Both the position numbers and the translations under genes were made by a program. This document shows, one piece after another, positions 25,951 to 38,634 of a DNA stretch of 64,000 nucleotides. The notes below the pieces were generated by a model. The model was given only the letters and a program-made list of their open reading frames with translations, had not been told where the DNA came from and ran no database searches. How positions within the stretch are numbered: the stretch's first letter is position 1; each line of letters starts with the position of its first letter. Source of the stretch: Pseudonocardiaceae bacterium (GTDB lineage Bacteria > Actinomycetota > Actinomycetes > Mycobacteriales > Pseudonocardiaceae); contig WHTH01000016.1 of the NCBI GenBank assembly GCA_009377865.1, forward strand, positions 1-64,000, written 5' to 3'.

Positions 25951-25976
25951 ACTCTAGCATCTGTGCATCAAGATGC
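25951..25976 (-). promoter_or_regulatory. vapBC promoter and operator
   Basis: On the minus strand a TAGAGT -10 element (25951-25956) ends 6 bases before the GTG start. Just upstream lies the palindrome GCATC-TT-GATGC (25965-25976), and a third GCATC lies at 25957-25961. An RHH antitoxin would typically repress at such repeats. Confidence 0.5.
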
Positions 25977-26006
25977 GTGGCTCCACTCACAGGGGGCGCA
26001 GCCGCG

Positions 26007-27365
26007 TCACAGCGAGGCGATCAGGCGATCGACGCGCTCGTCGACTGCCCGGAACGGGTCCTTGCACAGCACGGTGCGCTGCGCCTGGTCGTTGAGCTTG
26101 AGATGCACCCAGTCGACGGTGAAGTCGCGCCCGGCGGCCTGGGCGGCAGCGATGAACTCGCCGCGCAGCTTGGCCCGGGTACTGGCGGGCGGACTGTCCT
26201 TGGCCGCCTCGATCTCCCCGTCGTCGGTCACCCGGTCGACCAGGTCCTTGCGCTGCAGCAGGTCGAACAGGCCGCGACCGCGCCGGATGTCGTGGTAGGC
26301 GAGGTCGACCTGCGCGATCCGGGGGTTCGCCAGGTCCAGGTTGTTGCGGGCACGGTAGCGCTCAACCAGGCGGTGCTTGATCGCCCAGTCGATCTCCCGG
26401 TCGATCAGGCTCAGATCGTGGCGCTCGACGGCGTCGAGGGTGCGGCCCCACAGCTCGACCACCCGGTCGGTCACCGGATCCGAGCCGCGGCGCGCGACGT
26501 GCTCCACGGCCCGGGCGTAGTACTCGCGCTGGATGTCGAGCGCGGATGCCTCCCGCCCGCCGGCCAGCCGGATCGGCCGCCTGCCGGTGAGGTCGTGGCT
26601 GATCTCCCGGATCGCCCGGATCGGGTTGTCCAGCGTGAAGTCGCGGAAGATGACCCCGTCCTCGACCATCTCGAGCAGGAGGTTGGCCGTGCCCACCTTG
26701 AGCAGCGTGGTGACCTCGGACATGTTCGAGTCGCCGACGATGACATGCAGCCGGCGGTAGCGCTCCGCGTCGGCGTGCGGCTCGTCGCGAGTGTTGATGA
26801 TGGGCCGGGAGCGGGTGGTCGCCGACGACACGCCCTCCCAGATGTGCTCGGCGCGCTGCGACAGGCAGTAGACGGCACCGCGGGGGGTCTGCAGCACCTT
26901 GCCGGCGCCGGCGATGAGCTGGCGGGTGACCAGGAACGGCAGCAGCACGTCGGCGATCCGCGAGAACTCGCCGGCACGGGCCACCAGGTAGTTCTCATGG
27001 CAACCGTAGGAGTTGCCCGCGGAGTCGGTGTTGTTCTTGAACAGGAAGATGTCGCCACCGATGCCCTCGTCGCCGAGCCTGCGCTCAGCATCGACCAGCA
27101 GGTCTTCGAGGATGCGCTCGCCGGCCTTGTCGTGGGTGACGAGCTGCACCAGGTCATCACACTCCGCGGTGGCGTACTCCGGGTGGGAACCGACGTCGAG
27201 GTAGAGCCGTGAGCCGTTGCGCAGGAAGACGTTGGAGCTGCGCCCCCAGGACACCACTCGACGGAACAAGTAGCGGGCCACCTCGTCCGGGGACAGCCGC
27301 CGCTGTCCGTGGAAGGTGCAGGTGACCCCGAACTCCGTCTCGACACCGAAGATCCGACGCTGCAT
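26007..27365 (-). CDS. pafA: Pup-protein ligase PafA
   Basis: PafA couples the C-terminal Glu of Pup to substrate lysines, using ATP. The glutamine-synthetase-like N-terminus is intact ([16 protein letters not shown]), with the conserved [21 protein letters not shown] and HENYLVAR motifs. Length is 452 residues, typical. It is downstream of prcA on the same strand. Confidence 0.96.
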   Translation of the reverse strand: MQRRIFGVETEFGVTCTFHGQRRLSPDEVARYLFRRVVSWGRSSNVFLRNGSRLYLDVGSHPEYATAECDDLVQLVTHDKAGERILEDLLVDAERRLGDEGIGGDIFLFKNNTDSAGNSYGCHENYLVARAGEFSRIADVLLPFLVTRQLIAGAGKVLQTPRGAVYCLSQRAEHIWEGVSSATTRSRPIINTRDEPHADAERYRRLHVIVGDSNMSEVTTLLKVGTANLLLEMVEDGVIFRDFTLDNPIRAIREISHDLTGRRPIRLAGGREASALDIQREYYARAVEHVARRGSDPVTDRVVELWGRTLDAVERHDLSLIDREIDWAIKHRLVERYRARNNLDLANPRIAQVDLAYHDIRRGRGLFDLLQRKDLVDRVTDDGEIEAAKDSPPASTRAKLRGEFIAAAQAAGRDFTVDWVHLKLNDQAQRTVLCKDPFRAVDERVDRLIASL

Positions 27366-27470
27366 GTCCCCAGCCTATGCGCCGCAGCCCGTTGCGGAAG
27401 GGCTGAGCTAGGCTGCACCGGTGCGGGAACGCCGGCGGACTCACGCCGCGGGTGACGTGGCGGGATGACG

Positions 27471-28298
27471 TCAGCCCTCGTCGGCCGGGTCCGCTCCGGG
27501 GGTGGTGTCGCCGCCACCCGCGTCGGTCTCGCCGGTGGAGCTGGCGGATTCATCGGCGCTCTCATCGGTGGCGAGCAGGGCGGTCAGTGCCGCTCCGGTG
27601 ATTCTGCGGAAGGCCCGCCGTGGCCGGTTGCGGTCCAGCACCGCGACCTCGAGCTGACCGACGCCCAGGCTGCGGGGTTTCGCCCCGTTGCCGCTGGTGC
27701 TGGCCGCCCCGGATCCGGTACCGCCGGGCGTTGCGGTGCCGAGCGCGGCCACCGCCACCCGCACCGCCTCACCGATGTCCATGCCGGAGCGAAAGGAGTC
27801 CTTCATCGCCGCGGCGATGTTGTCCGTCTGACCGCCCATCACCACGAAGTTCGGTTCGTCGACGATGGAGCCGTCGTAGGTCAGGTGATAGAGCTGGTCG
27901 GAACCTGAATCGGTGCCGACCTCGGCGACGCACAACTCGACCTCGAACGGCTTCTGCTGCTCCGAGAAGATCGTGCCCAGGGTCTGCGCGTAGACGTTGG
28001 CCAGCGCGCGGCCGGTGACGTCACGGCGGTCGTAAGCGTAGCCCCGCACATCGGCCACCCGGATGCCGGCGACCCGCAGGTTCTCGAACTCGTTGTAGCG
28101 CCCGACAGCGGCGAAGCCGATCCGATCGTAGATCTCGGAGACCTTGTGCAGTGCGGTGGACGGGTTCTCCGCCACGAACAGCACTCCCCCCGCATAGGTC
28201 AGCGCAACGACGCTGCGACCTCGGGCGATGCCCTTGCGGGCGAGTTCCGAACGGTCACGCATGACCTGTTCAGCCGAGGCGTAGAACGGCATCGTCAC
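27471..28298 (-). CDS. prcA: 20S proteasome alpha subunit
   Basis: A 275-residue alpha subunit that forms the outer rings and gate of the core. The N-terminal gate and H0 helix are recognisable ([20 protein letters not shown]), followed by [18 protein letters not shown]. There is no catalytic Thr. The C-terminal 50 residues are Gly/Thr-rich and disordered. It follows prcB. Confidence 0.96.
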   Translation of the reverse strand: MTMPFYASAEQVMRDRSELARKGIARGRSVVALTYAGGVLFVAENPSTALHKVSEIYDRIGFAAVGRYNEFENLRVAGIRVADVRGYAYDRRDVTGRALANVYAQTLGTIFSEQQKPFEVELCVAEVGTDSGSDQLYHLTYDGSIVDEPNFVVMGGQTDNIAAAMKDSFRSGMDIGEAVRVAVAALGTATPGGTGSGAASTSGNGAKPRSLGVGQLEVAVLDRNRPRRAFRRITGAALTALLATDESADESASSTGETDAGGGDTTPGADPADEG

Positions 28299-28352
28299 AG
28301 CGCAGGCCTCCGAAGAATCTGGTCTTGTGGGTGGAGCCCCCCGGGAGTGGTA

Positions 28353-29210
28353 TCAGCCACCGGGCTTGTCCCGTCGACCGGCGATCACGGCGGACGCGAT
28401 CTCCTCGGTCGCCGCCTCGGACAGCTGGACCGCCCCGTCGGCGGCGGTGACCGTGATGACCGTCGGGTAGATCCGGCGGACCGGGTCGGGGCCGCCGGTA
28501 GCCGTGTCGTCGTCCGCTGCGTCGTAGAGCGCCTCGACCGTCGTGCGCACGGCCGTCGTCTGGTCGTGGTCGGGATCGTGCAACTTCTTGAGCGACGACC
28601 GGGCGAACAGTGAGCCGGAGCCCACCGAGTGGTAGCCCAGCGTCTCCTCGTACCGGCCGCCCACGACGTCGTAGGAGATGATGCGACCGGCCCGCTCCGG
28701 GTCTTCCGCATCGATGTCGAAGCCCGCGAACACCGGTAGCGCTGCCAGTCCCTGCAGCGCGGCGCCGAGATTGCCGCGGACCATGCTCGCCAGCTTGTTG
28801 GCCTTGCCGTCGAGGGTCAGCGAGACACCCTCGATCTTCTCGTAGTGCTGCAACTCGACGGCGAACAGCCGCACCAGCTCCACGGCGACGCCGGCCGAGC
28901 CCGCGATCCCGACCGCCGAGTAGTCGTCGACGACGAACACCTTCTCCATGTCGCGCTGCGCGATGAAATTGCCCATCGTCGCCCGCCGGTCCCCCGCGAC
29001 CACCACCCCGCCGGCGAAGGTGACCGCGACGATCGTCGTGCCGTGCGGCGTCTGCCCGGTCACGTCCCCGCTGCCCTCACCGCCGCGGCGACCCGGTAGT
29101 AGCTCGGGGCTCGCCGCGGACAGGAACTCGGTGAACGACGAGGAGCCCGCCGTGAAGTACTGCGCGGGTAGCACCGCACCTGGGCGGGACCGGGCCGTGG
29201 ACTGCTCCAT
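28353..29210 (-). CDS. prcB: 20S proteasome beta subunit
   Basis: The catalytic subunit, made as a precursor with a 57-residue propeptide. Cleavage in [16 protein letters not shown] exposes Thr58, the nucleophile. [19 protein letters not shown] and [16 protein letters not shown] match actinobacterial beta subunits. Length is 285 residues. Confidence 0.96.
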   Translation of the reverse strand: MEQSTARSRPGAVLPAQYFTAGSSSFTEFLSAASPELLPGRRGGEGSGDVTGQTPHGTTIVAVTFAGGVVVAGDRRATMGNFIAQRDMEKVFVVDDYSAVGIAGSAGVAVELVRLFAVELQHYEKIEGVSLTLDGKANKLASMVRGNLGAALQGLAALPVFAGFDIDAEDPERAGRIISYDVVGGRYEETLGYHSVGSGSLFARSSLKKLHDPDHDQTTAVRTTVEALYDAADDDTATGGPDPVRRIYPTVITVTAADGAVQLSEAATEEIASAVIAGRRDKPGG

Positions 29211-29260
29211 CGCAGGTGTCTTCTCCTCGTCGTCTGCGGCTGCTCGCGGCGTGCGGGCGG

Positions 29261-29455
29261 TTACTCGCCGCCCTTCTGAACATAGGCCCGGACGAAGTCC
29301 TCGGCGTTCTCCTCGAGAACGTCGTCGATATCGTCGAGGATCGCGTCGACGTCCTCGCCGAGCTTCTCACGCCGCTCCTGGCCGGCCGTGGCGCCCTCGT
29401 CGTTCTCCTCATCGCCATCGCCGCCACCATGACGTTGCGCCTTCTCCTGGGACAT
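29261..29455 (-). CDS. pup: Prokaryotic ubiquitin-like protein Pup
   Basis: A 64-residue intrinsically disordered degradation tag. The C-terminal half ([20 protein letters not shown], then VRAYVQKGG) is the region bound by Arc/Mpa. It ends Gly-Gly-Glu, not Gly-Gly-Gln, so it is ready for ligation by PafA without deamidation. It lies between dop and prcB as usual. Confidence 0.97.
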   Translation of the reverse strand: MSQEKAQRHGGGDGDEENDEGATAGQERREKLGEDVDAILDDIDDVLEENAEDFVRAYVQKGGE

Positions 29456-29546
29456 CTCGCCTCCTAGCGTCGATGCTGGGTGGGCATCGTCACTGCTGAA
29501 CTTTACCCAGCAATCCCGCCTCGTGCCGGTGGATCGGACGGGTCAA

Positions 29547-31055
29547 TCAGCCGCGGGTGATGGCGTCCACCAGCTCCCGGGCGCTGTGCGACGCATCGAT
29601 CAGCGCTCCCACATGCGACCGGGTGCCCCGCAGCGGCTCCAAGGTGGGGATCCGCACCAGCGATTCCCGACCCAGGTCGAAGATGACCGAATCCCAGGAC
29701 GCGGCGGCGACCTCGGTCGGGTACCGCTCCAGGCAGCGGCCCCGGAAGTAGGCCCTGGTGTCCTCTGGGGGAGCGTGCACCGCCGCCAGCACCTCCTCCT
29801 CGGTGACCAGGCGCTTCATCGACCCGCGGGCCACCAGCCGGTTGTAGAGGCCCTTGCTCAGCCGCACGTCGGAATACTGCAGGTCGACCATGTGCAGCCG
29901 CGGCGCTGCCCAGCCGAGCCCATCGCGCGACCGGTAGCCCTCCAGCAGCTGCAGCTTGGCGGGCCAATCCAGCCGGTCGGCGCACTCCGCCGGGTCACGG
30001 GCCAGCGCGTCGAGCACCTCACCCCAGGTGCGCAGCACGTCGCCGGCGACCTCGTCGGGCTCGCCCTCACGCTGCAGGAACGCTGCCACCCGTTCGTGGT
30101 AGGCGCGTTGCAGGTCCAGACCGGTGAAACATCGCCCGTCGGTCGTCGCCACTGTCGCCCGCAGCGAGGGGTCGTGACTGATGGTGTGCAGTGCGCGCAC
30201 CGGTTCGGCGAGCCGCAGATCGTCGAACCGCTCACCGGCCTCGATGAGGTCCAGCACGAGCGCGGTGGTGCCGACCTTGAGGTAGGTGGAGTACTCGGCG
30301 AGGTTGGCGTCACCGACGATGACGTGCAGCCGACGGTACTTGTCCGCGTCGGCGTGCGGCTCGTCGCGGGTGTTGATGATGCCGCGCTTGAGCGTCGTCT
30401 CGAGCCCGACCTCGACCTCGATGTAGTCCGCACGCTGCGAGAGCTGGAAACCGGCCTCCTCCCCACCGGCGCCGATGCCCACCCGCCCCGAACCGACCAC
30501 CACCTGGCGGGAGGCGAAGAACGGGGTGAGCCCGGCGACCACCGCGGTGAACGGCGTCGAGCGGGCCATCAGGTAGTTCTCGTGCGTGCCGTACGAGGCG
30601 CCCTTGCCGTCGACGTTGTTCTTATACAGCTGGAAGGGGGGCTGGTCGGGCACGGTCCGGGCCCGGGTCGCGGCCTCCTCCATGACCCGCTCGCCGGCCT
30701 TGTCCCAGATCACGGCGTCGCGGGGGTTGGTCACCTCCGGCGCGGAGAACTCCGGATGCGCGTGGTCGACGTAGAGCCGCGCCCCGTTGGTGAGGATGAC
30801 GTTGGCCGCACCGAGGTCGTCGAGCTCGGGGTCCTGCTGGGCCAGCCCCGGCCCACCGAGGTCGAAGCCGCGGACGTCGCGCAGCGGCGACTCCACCTCG
30901 TAGTCCCAGCGGGCCCGCTTCGCCCGCGGCAGTTCCGCCGCCGCGGCGTAGGCGAGGACCACCTGGGTGGACGTGAGGACGGGATTGGCGGCGGCGTCCC
31001 CCGGTGCGGCAATGCCGTACTCGACCTCGGTGCCCATGATCCGGCGCATACCCAC
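29547..31055 (-). CDS. dop: Pup deamidase/depupylase Dop
   Basis: A 502-residue paralogue of PafA. The N-terminus [18 protein letters not shown] carries the catalytic Glu. The Dop-specific loop region ([15 protein letters not shown]) is present, and [17 protein letters not shown] corresponds to the PafA metal site. Because this genome's Pup ends in Glu, Dop should work mainly in removing Pup from substrates. The GTG at 31055 and the ATG at 31049 are both possible starts. Confidence 0.95.
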   Translation of the reverse strand: MGMRRIMGTEVEYGIAAPGDAAANPVLTSTQVVLAYAAAAELPRAKRARWDYEVESPLRDVRGFDLGGPGLAQQDPELDDLGAANVILTNGARLYVDHAHPEFSAPEVTNPRDAVIWDKAGERVMEEAATRARTVPDQPPFQLYKNNVDGKGASYGTHENYLMARSTPFTAVVAGLTPFFASRQVVVGSGRVGIGAGGEEAGFQLSQRADYIEVEVGLETTLKRGIINTRDEPHADADKYRRLHVIVGDANLAEYSTYLKVGTTALVLDLIEAGERFDDLRLAEPVRALHTISHDPSLRATVATTDGRCFTGLDLQRAYHERVAAFLQREGEPDEVAGDVLRTWGEVLDALARDPAECADRLDWPAKLQLLEGYRSRDGLGWAAPRLHMVDLQYSDVRLSKGLYNRLVARGSMKRLVTEEEVLAAVHAPPEDTRAYFRGRCLERYPTEVAAASWDSVIFDLGRESLVRIPTLEPLRGTRSHVGALIDASHSARELVDAITRG

Positions 31056-31120
31056 GAGCCTACGGCCGATGTCGCGGCTGCGGTCGGCGGATACGCCGTG
31101 GACCGGGAGTGGGCGCGGCG

Positions 31121-32941
31121 TCAGAGGTACTGGCCGGTGTTGGTGGCCGTGTCGATCGCCCGGCCGGAGTCGGCGTTCTTCCCGGTGACCAGGGTGCGGA
31201 TGTAGACGATGCGCTCCCCCTTCTTGCCCGAGATTCGCGCCCAGTCGTCCGGGTTGGTGGTGTTGGGCAGGTCCTCGTTCTCGGCGAACTCGTCGACGAT
31301 CGCGTCGAGCAGGTGGTTCATCCGCAAGCCCGGCTGGCCGGTCTCGAGCACCGACTTGATCGCCGCCTTCTTGGCCCGGTCGACGATGTTCTGCACCATT
31401 GCGCCGGAGTTGAAGTCCCGGAAGTAGAGGATCTCCTTGTCGCCGTTGGCGTAGGTGACCTCGAGGAAGCGGTTCTCCTCGCTCTCGGCGTACATCCGCT
31501 CGACGGTGCCCTGGATCATCGCCTGGATGCAGGCATGCGCGTCGTCTCCGAACTCGGCGAGGTCGTCGGCGTGTAGCGGCAGACTCGTCGTCAGGTACTT
31601 GGAGAAGACGTCCTTGGCCGCCTCGGCGTCGGGCCGCTCGATCTTGATCTTCACGTCCAACCGGCCGGGCCGCAGGATCGCAGGATCGATCATGTCCTCA
31701 CGGTTCGATGCCCCGATCACGATGACGTTCTCGAGGCCCTCCACACCGTCGATCTCGGACAGCAGCTGCGGCACGATCGTCGTCTCGACGTCAGACGACA
31801 CGCCCGAACCGCGAGTGCGGAAGATGGAATCCATCTCGTCGAAGAACACGATGACCGGGGTGCCCTCGGAGGCCTTCTCCCTGGCCCGCTGGAAGATCAG
31901 CCGAATGTGCCGCTCGGTCTCGCCGACGAACTTGTTGAGCAGCTCGGGGCCCTTGATGTTGAGGAAGTAGCTCTTGGCGTTGGCCGCATCGTCACCGCCC
32001 TCGCTGTCACTTCCCCGGGCTGTCGCGACCTTCTTGGCCAGCGAGTTGGCCACCGCCTTGGCGATGAGCGTCTTGCCGCAGCCGGGCGGGCCATAGAGCA
32101 GCACGCCCTTGGGCGGGCGCAGCTCGTAGGTGCGGAACAGGTCGGCATGCAGGAACGGCAGCTCCACCGCGTCGCGGATCTGCTCGATCTGGTTGCTGAG
32201 CCCTCCGATGTCGGTGTACCCGACGTCGGGCACCTCTTCGAGCACCAGGTCCTCGACCTCGGCCTTGGGCACCCGCTCGTAGGCGTACCCGGCCTTGGTG
32301 TCGACCAGTAGGGAGTCGCCCGGCTTGAGCACCATGGTCTCGCCGGCCTCGGCGGCGTCACCGTCGTCGTGCATCAGCTGGTCGGACAGCCAGACCACGC
32401 GCTCCTCGTCGGCATGCCCGATGATCAGCGCGCGATCACCGTCATCGAGCACCTCGCGCAGCGCGCACACCTCACCGGTGGTCTCGTAGCTACCCGCCTC
32501 GACCACGGTCAGCGCCTCGTTGAGGCGCACGCTCTGGCCGCGGCGCAGCTCCTCGTTCTCCACCGCAGGCGAGACCGCCACCCGCATCCGACGGCCGGAG
32601 GTGAAGATGTCGACGGTGCCGTCCTCGAACCTGGACAGGAAGACGCCGTACCCGCTGGGCGGCTGCGCCAGCCGGTCGACCTCCTCGCGCAGCGTGAGGA
32701 GTTGACTGCGGGCGTCACGCAGCGTCTCGACGAGCTTGCTGTTGCGCTCGGTGAGCTGGGAGACGTTGGCCGAGGCCTCGGCCAGCCGCTCCTCGAGCAG
32801 CCTGACGTGGCGGGGGGACTCGGTCAACCGGCGCCGTAGCAGCGCCACCTCGTCCTCGAGCATCCTGATCTGGGCGGTCATGTCGGCGTCGTCGCCATCC
32901 CGACCCCCGTCGGGCAGGCCGCCGGGATGATCGTGCTGCAT
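31121..32941 (-). CDS. arc: Proteasome-associated AAA ATPase Arc/Mpa
   Basis: A 606-residue hexameric unfoldase that recognises Pup and feeds the 20S core. Order: an N-terminal coiled coil (about 25-95) that captures Pup, two OB domains, and an AAA module with Walker [15 protein letters not shown] and Walker [13 protein letters not shown]. The C-terminus GQYL is the proteasome gate-opening motif. It is the first gene of the Pup cluster. The 133 bases upstream (32942-33074) hold its promoter region and no gene. Confidence 0.97.
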   Translation of the reverse strand: MQHDHPGGLPDGGRDGDDADMTAQIRMLEDEVALLRRRLTESPRHVRLLEERLAEASANVSQLTERNSKLVETLRDARSQLLTLREEVDRLAQPPSGYGVFLSRFEDGTVDIFTSGRRMRVAVSPAVENEELRRGQSVRLNEALTVVEAGSYETTGEVCALREVLDDGDRALIIGHADEERVVWLSDQLMHDDGDAAEAGETMVLKPGDSLLVDTKAGYAYERVPKAEVEDLVLEEVPDVGYTDIGGLSNQIEQIRDAVELPFLHADLFRTYELRPPKGVLLYGPPGCGKTLIAKAVANSLAKKVATARGSDSEGGDDAANAKSYFLNIKGPELLNKFVGETERHIRLIFQRAREKASEGTPVIVFFDEMDSIFRTRGSGVSSDVETTIVPQLLSEIDGVEGLENVIVIGASNREDMIDPAILRPGRLDVKIKIERPDAEAAKDVFSKYLTTSLPLHADDLAEFGDDAHACIQAMIQGTVERMYAESEENRFLEVTYANGDKEILYFRDFNSGAMVQNIVDRAKKAAIKSVLETGQPGLRMNHLLDAIVDEFAENEDLPNTTNPDDWARISGKKGERIVYIRTLVTGKNADSGRAIDTATNTGQYL

Positions 32942-33074
32942 GACGGCACCTCCTCCCGTGCTGTGCTTCGCACGACCACGTTACGGGAGAACGCACGATT
33001 CTGTGAGATGGCAACTGGTGTTCGGACACATTGCGATTTGGTGAACAAGGTCACGTTCGGCGGCGAAGCCCTGG

Positions 33075-35325
<2,251 letters not shown>

Positions 35326-36100
35326 ATGGACGCCTGCTACGAGCAGTTCGAGCCGGGCCGTTACCGGTCGACCGAGCACACCGTGGGCCCATCGTCGGCC
35401 GAGATGCAGCACATGGGTCCACCGTCGGCGCTGCTGACCCGGGAGCTCGAGCGCCACGCGCTCCGCGAGGACGTGGCATTGTCCCGCATCACCGTCGAGG
35501 TACTCGGTGCCGTGCCCCCGGTGGACCTGGAGGTCTCCGCCCAGACGGGTTCGTCCCGGCCGAACCGTCGAGCTGCTCGAAGCGGAGCTGACGGCCGACG
35601 GGCGGCCGGTGGCGCTCGCCCAGGGTTGGCGGCTGGCGCTGGCCGACACCGCCGACGTCGCGGGAGGGGCGCCGCCGAGGTTGCCGCCACCCGAGCAGGC
35701 CGTGACGCGTCCGGTGCCGCCCGAGTGGATCCCCGGCTACCTCGACGCGCTGGAGTGGCGCTGGGTGCGCGGCCACCTCGGCGAGCAGGGTCCTGGCACG
35801 GCCTGGGCCCGGCTGCGGGTTGCGGTGGTGGCAGGCGAGGACCCCACACCGTTGCAGCGATTGATGGCGACCGCCGACTCCGCAAACGGCATCGCGTCGC
35901 GGCTCGACTTCACGCAGTGGCTGTTCCTCAACACCGACCTCAGCGTGCACCTGCACCGCCGGCCCACCGGCGAGTGGTTCGGGGTCGATGCTGAGACCGT
36001 GATCGGGGCCGCGGGCGCGGGAGTGTGTTCAGCGGTGCTGCACGACGGGTCGGGGCCGGTGGGCCGTAGCTCCCAGGTGCTCACGATCCGGCCACGGTGA
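35326..36100 (+). pseudogene. Acyl-CoA thioesterase-like gene with a single frameshift
   Basis: The first frame (35326 to about 35550) encodes CYEQFEPGRYRSTEHTVGP through PPVDLEVSAQ. The second frame then carries RVRPGRTVELLEAELTADG to the natural end QVLTIRPR at 36100. Together they give one double-hotdog TesB-like thioesterase of about 255 residues. One extra base near 35550 (GCCCAGACGGG) explains the break. Either the gene is dead, or this is a sequencing error, since both halves look well conserved. Confidence 0.8.
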
Positions 36101-36124
36101 GACTGTCGACCCGCCTTACGCAGG

Positions 36125-36673
36125 GTGGTCCGACAGCGCCGGGTCGGGATCGTGCCCGGCATCTTGCAAACCGGGGAGTATGCCCGGGCGTTGCTTCAGC
36201 GGTCGGGAACTGTTCCAGACAACGAGATCGAGGATCGCGTGGCCGCCCGGCTGGCCCGGCAGAGCCTGTTCAGCCGGGATCACCCGGCGCGCTTCACCTT
36301 CTACCTGCACGAGTTCGTGCTGCGGCTGCCCGTCGGTGGACCCGCCGTGATGTCCGACCAGTTGCACCACCTGCTGCGCATGGCGATGCGGCCCTACCTC
36401 ACGCTACGGGTGGTTCCAGCCACCTTCGGCGCACACGCAGGGTCGGCAGGCTCCTTCACCCTCATGGAGTTCGCCGAGTTCAAGCCGGTGGCCTACCTGG
36501 AGAGCGAGACCTCCAGCCTGTTCCTGGAGAAGCCCGTGGAGACCGCCGCCTACCAGCACGTCCTGGCGGCGCTGGCGGAGTCCACGCTGCGCGAGGGAGA
36601 ATCGAGAGAGCTGATTGCCACCCTGGCAACCGAGCTCTATGCGGATCGAGAGGATCATGATGACCGCGCCTGA
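36125..36673 (+). pseudogene. DUF5753 regulator lacking its helix-turn-helix
   Basis: The frame encodes a good DUF5753 domain (IVPGILQTGEYARALLQRS, FTFYLHEFVLRLPVGG, SAGSFTLMEFAEFKPVAYLE). In actinobacteria this domain always follows an XRE helix-turn-helix. Here the DNA-binding half is missing because the intact end of the thioesterase lies directly upstream. It is a truncated regulator, still paired with its usual DUF397 partner. Confidence 0.75.
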
Positions 36674-36848
36674 GCCGGACGGCATCGTCTGGCACACGAG
36701 CAGCTACAGCAACGGCGAAGCCGCCTGCGTCGAGGTCGCGCCCGCGCCGGACCGGGTCCTGGTGCGCGACTCCAAGGACCCCGACGGTCCCGGGCTGACC
36801 GTAACTCCGGACGCATGGCGAGCCTTCCTCGCCATCGTCACCCGCTGA
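36657..36848 (+). CDS. DUF397 family small protein
   Basis: A 63-residue DUF397 protein (WHTSSYSNGEAACVEVAPAP, then VRDSKDPDGPGLTVTPDAWRAFL), all landmarks intact. DUF397 proteins pair with XRE/DUF5753 regulators and are often toxin-like or modulatory partners. It overlaps the end of the DUF5753 frame by about 17 bases. Confidence 0.9.
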   Translation: MMTAPEPDGIVWHTSSYSNGEAACVEVAPAPDRVLVRDSKDPDGPGLTVTPDAWRAFLAIVTR

Positions 36849-36949
36849 CCACGCTGTATGACGTCCAGGCACTGACAGCGTGCACGGGGTCGTCCGCGTG
36901 GTCTGACACAATCGACGCAATGGGTTGTCCTGCCCATCGGGAGGTTGCC

Positions 36950-37873
36950 GTGCCGCCAGCCACGCCCGCGCTGTCGTTCATGTGGTTGGAGATCACGGGT
37001 AAGTGCCAGTTGAGCTGCCGCCACTGCTATGCGGACTCGGGGCCGCGTGGCACACATGGAGCCATGACTCATGGTGACTGGCAACGCGCCATCGATGAGG
37101 CAGCCGGACTCGGCGTGGTCATGGTGCAGTTCATCGGCGGAGAGCCGACGCTGCACCCCGAGCTGCCCGCATTAGTCGACCATGCGCTGGCCGCCGGTCT
37201 GCAGGTCGAAGTCTTCTCGAACCTGGTGCATGTCTCGGCGAGGCTGTGGGACACGTTCGGTCGCCCCGGCGTTCGGCTGGCATGCTCGTACTACTCCGAC
37301 GACGACGCCGAACATGCGCGTATCACCGGCCGCCGGGCCAGCCATGCCCGCACAACGGCGAACATCGCCGAGGCGCGGCGACGCTCGATACCGCTTCGAG
37401 TCGGTCTCATCGACGTACTGTACGGACAACGCATCGACGCCGCCGTCAGCGAGTTGACCGCGCTCGGCGTGCAGGACGTCGGTACTGACCGGTTGCGGCA
37501 GGTCGGGCGCGGTCAACTCGCTGACGTTGATCAGTTGTGCGGTAAATGTGCTCGTGGGGTATTGGCAATATCTCCGACGGGTACCGTCTGGCCGTGCGTG
37601 TTCTCCCGTTGGTTGCCAGTCGGCAACGTCCGTGAACAGAGTCTTGACGCGATCATCAAGGGTCGGGCGGTCGCTGCGACCAGGGCCATGCTGGCCGCGC
37701 ATTTCGCCGGCCGAACGTTGCCTGGTGGTCAGGCGTCATGCGGCCCATACTGCCAGCCCACGTGCCCGCCGAACTGCTCGCCGTCGTGTCGGCCGCAGCA
37801 CAACTGCACACCGGTCGCTTGCGGTCCGCAAGGGAACTGTTGGCCGAAGTACGGGTGCAAGCCGAGTGGATAG
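36950..37873 (+). CDS. Radical SAM enzyme with a C-terminal Cys-X-Pro repeat tail
   Basis: A 307-residue radical SAM protein. The GTG at 36950 is chosen for its GGGAGG ribosome site 5 bases upstream; an in-frame ATG at 36920 is less likely. The SAM cluster motif C-x3-C-x2-C is Cys19/23/26 (CQLSCRHCYA). IGGEPTLHPEL is the GGEP motif. A shortened SPASM/twitch-like region follows (LCGKCARGVLAISPTG, then VWPC). The last 45 residues (37736-37870) contain nine Cys, each in a Cys-X-Pro unit: CGP, CQP, CPP, CSP, CRP, CTP, CGP, CWP, CKP. Such a tail could bind extra clusters or be an in-cis peptide substrate. A rare TTA codon lies at 37172. Downstream are an AAA ATPase and an APH-like kinase. Confidence 0.85.
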   Translation: MPPATPALSFMWLEITGKCQLSCRHCYADSGPRGTHGAMTHGDWQRAIDEAAGLGVVMVQFIGGEPTLHPELPALVDHALAAGLQVEVFSNLVHVSARLWDTFGRPGVRLACSYYSDDDAEHARITGRRASHARTTANIAEARRRSIPLRVGLIDVLYGQRIDAAVSELTALGVQDVGTDRLRQVGRGQLADVDQLCGKCARGVLAISPTGTVWPCVFSRWLPVGNVREQSLDAIIKGRAVAATRAMLAAHFAGRTLPGGQASCGPYCQPTCPPNCSPSCRPQHNCTPVACGPQGNCWPKYGCKPSG

Positions 37874-37887
37874 TAGGACCTACACAA

Positions 37888-38634
37888 ATGATCATCACTG
37901 GTGTGACGCCGCGTAACGCTGCCGACGGCGAAGACGCCACACTGCGCGGTTGGCCATTCGAGCTTCCTCCGGTTGCACAGTTGCTCCGTGACGGTTTGAC
38001 ATTCACGGCGCCCGTCACCTTGTTGGTTGGGGAGAACGGCTCTGGCAAGTCCACGATCATCGAGGCGATCGCGGAAGCGTACGGGGTGGATAGACGAGGC
38101 GGACATATCGGTCGTGACTACGCCTCGCCGCTGGAAAAAGCCCCGCTCGGCCGTGAGATCCGTCTCGAACGAACGAAGGTCGGGCGGCGGATGGTGGGAA
38201 CCAAGCCTCGTGGGTATTTCCTGCGCGCCGAGACCGCATACGGATTCTTCGAATACGTATCCGGAACGCCCGCCTACGATGAGCATGATTTGTTTTCCAT
38301 GAGTCATGGTGAGTCTTTTCTTGCCGTATTCGACGTTCGCTTCGCTCGCCAAGGCCTGTATCTGATGGATGAACCGGAGTCGGCGCTGTCGTTCTCGTCC
38401 ACCCTGAAGTTACTCGCGCTGCTCGATGACCTACGCAACACCGGATCACAGGTCATCTGCGCCACCCATTCCCCACTGCTGGCCGCGCTGTCCGGAGCGC
38501 AGATTCTCGAACTCGGTGACCACGGAATCCGCACCGTGCCATGGAACGAGCTGGAACTGGTCGACCATTGGAGGCGATTTTTGGCACAACCGGATTCCTA
38601 TCTCAGATATTTGATTGACAACCGAGAAACATGA
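37888..38634 (+). CDS. AAA/ABC-type ATPase of the radical SAM island
   Basis: A 248-residue stand-alone ATPase. Walker A is LVGENGSGKSTIIEAI, the signature-like stretch is SMSHGESFLAVF, Walker B is GLYLMDEPESALS, and the switch His is in VICATHSPLL. It has no membrane domain. This matches the predicted ATP-binding (AAA_23/OLD-like) family rather than a transporter. The ATG at 37888 lies 14 bases after the radical SAM stop. The gene looks visibly less GC-rich than its surroundings. The stop overlaps the next start by 4 bases. Confidence 0.85.
   Translation: MIITGVTPRNAADGEDATLRGWPFELPPVAQLLRDGLTFTAPVTLLVGENGSGKSTIIEAIAEAYGVDRRGGHIGRDYASPLEKAPLGREIRLERTKVGRRMVGTKPRGYFLRAETAYGFFEYVSGTPAYDEHDLFSMSHGESFLAVFDVRFARQGLYLMDEPESALSFSSTLKLLALLDDLRNTGSQVICATHSPLLAALSGAQILELGDHGIRTVPWNELELVDHWRRFLAQPDSYLRYLIDNRET

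Noticed and set aside
29523-31205. A 560-codon open frame on the plus strand
   Set aside because: Antisense to dop, which is well conserved.
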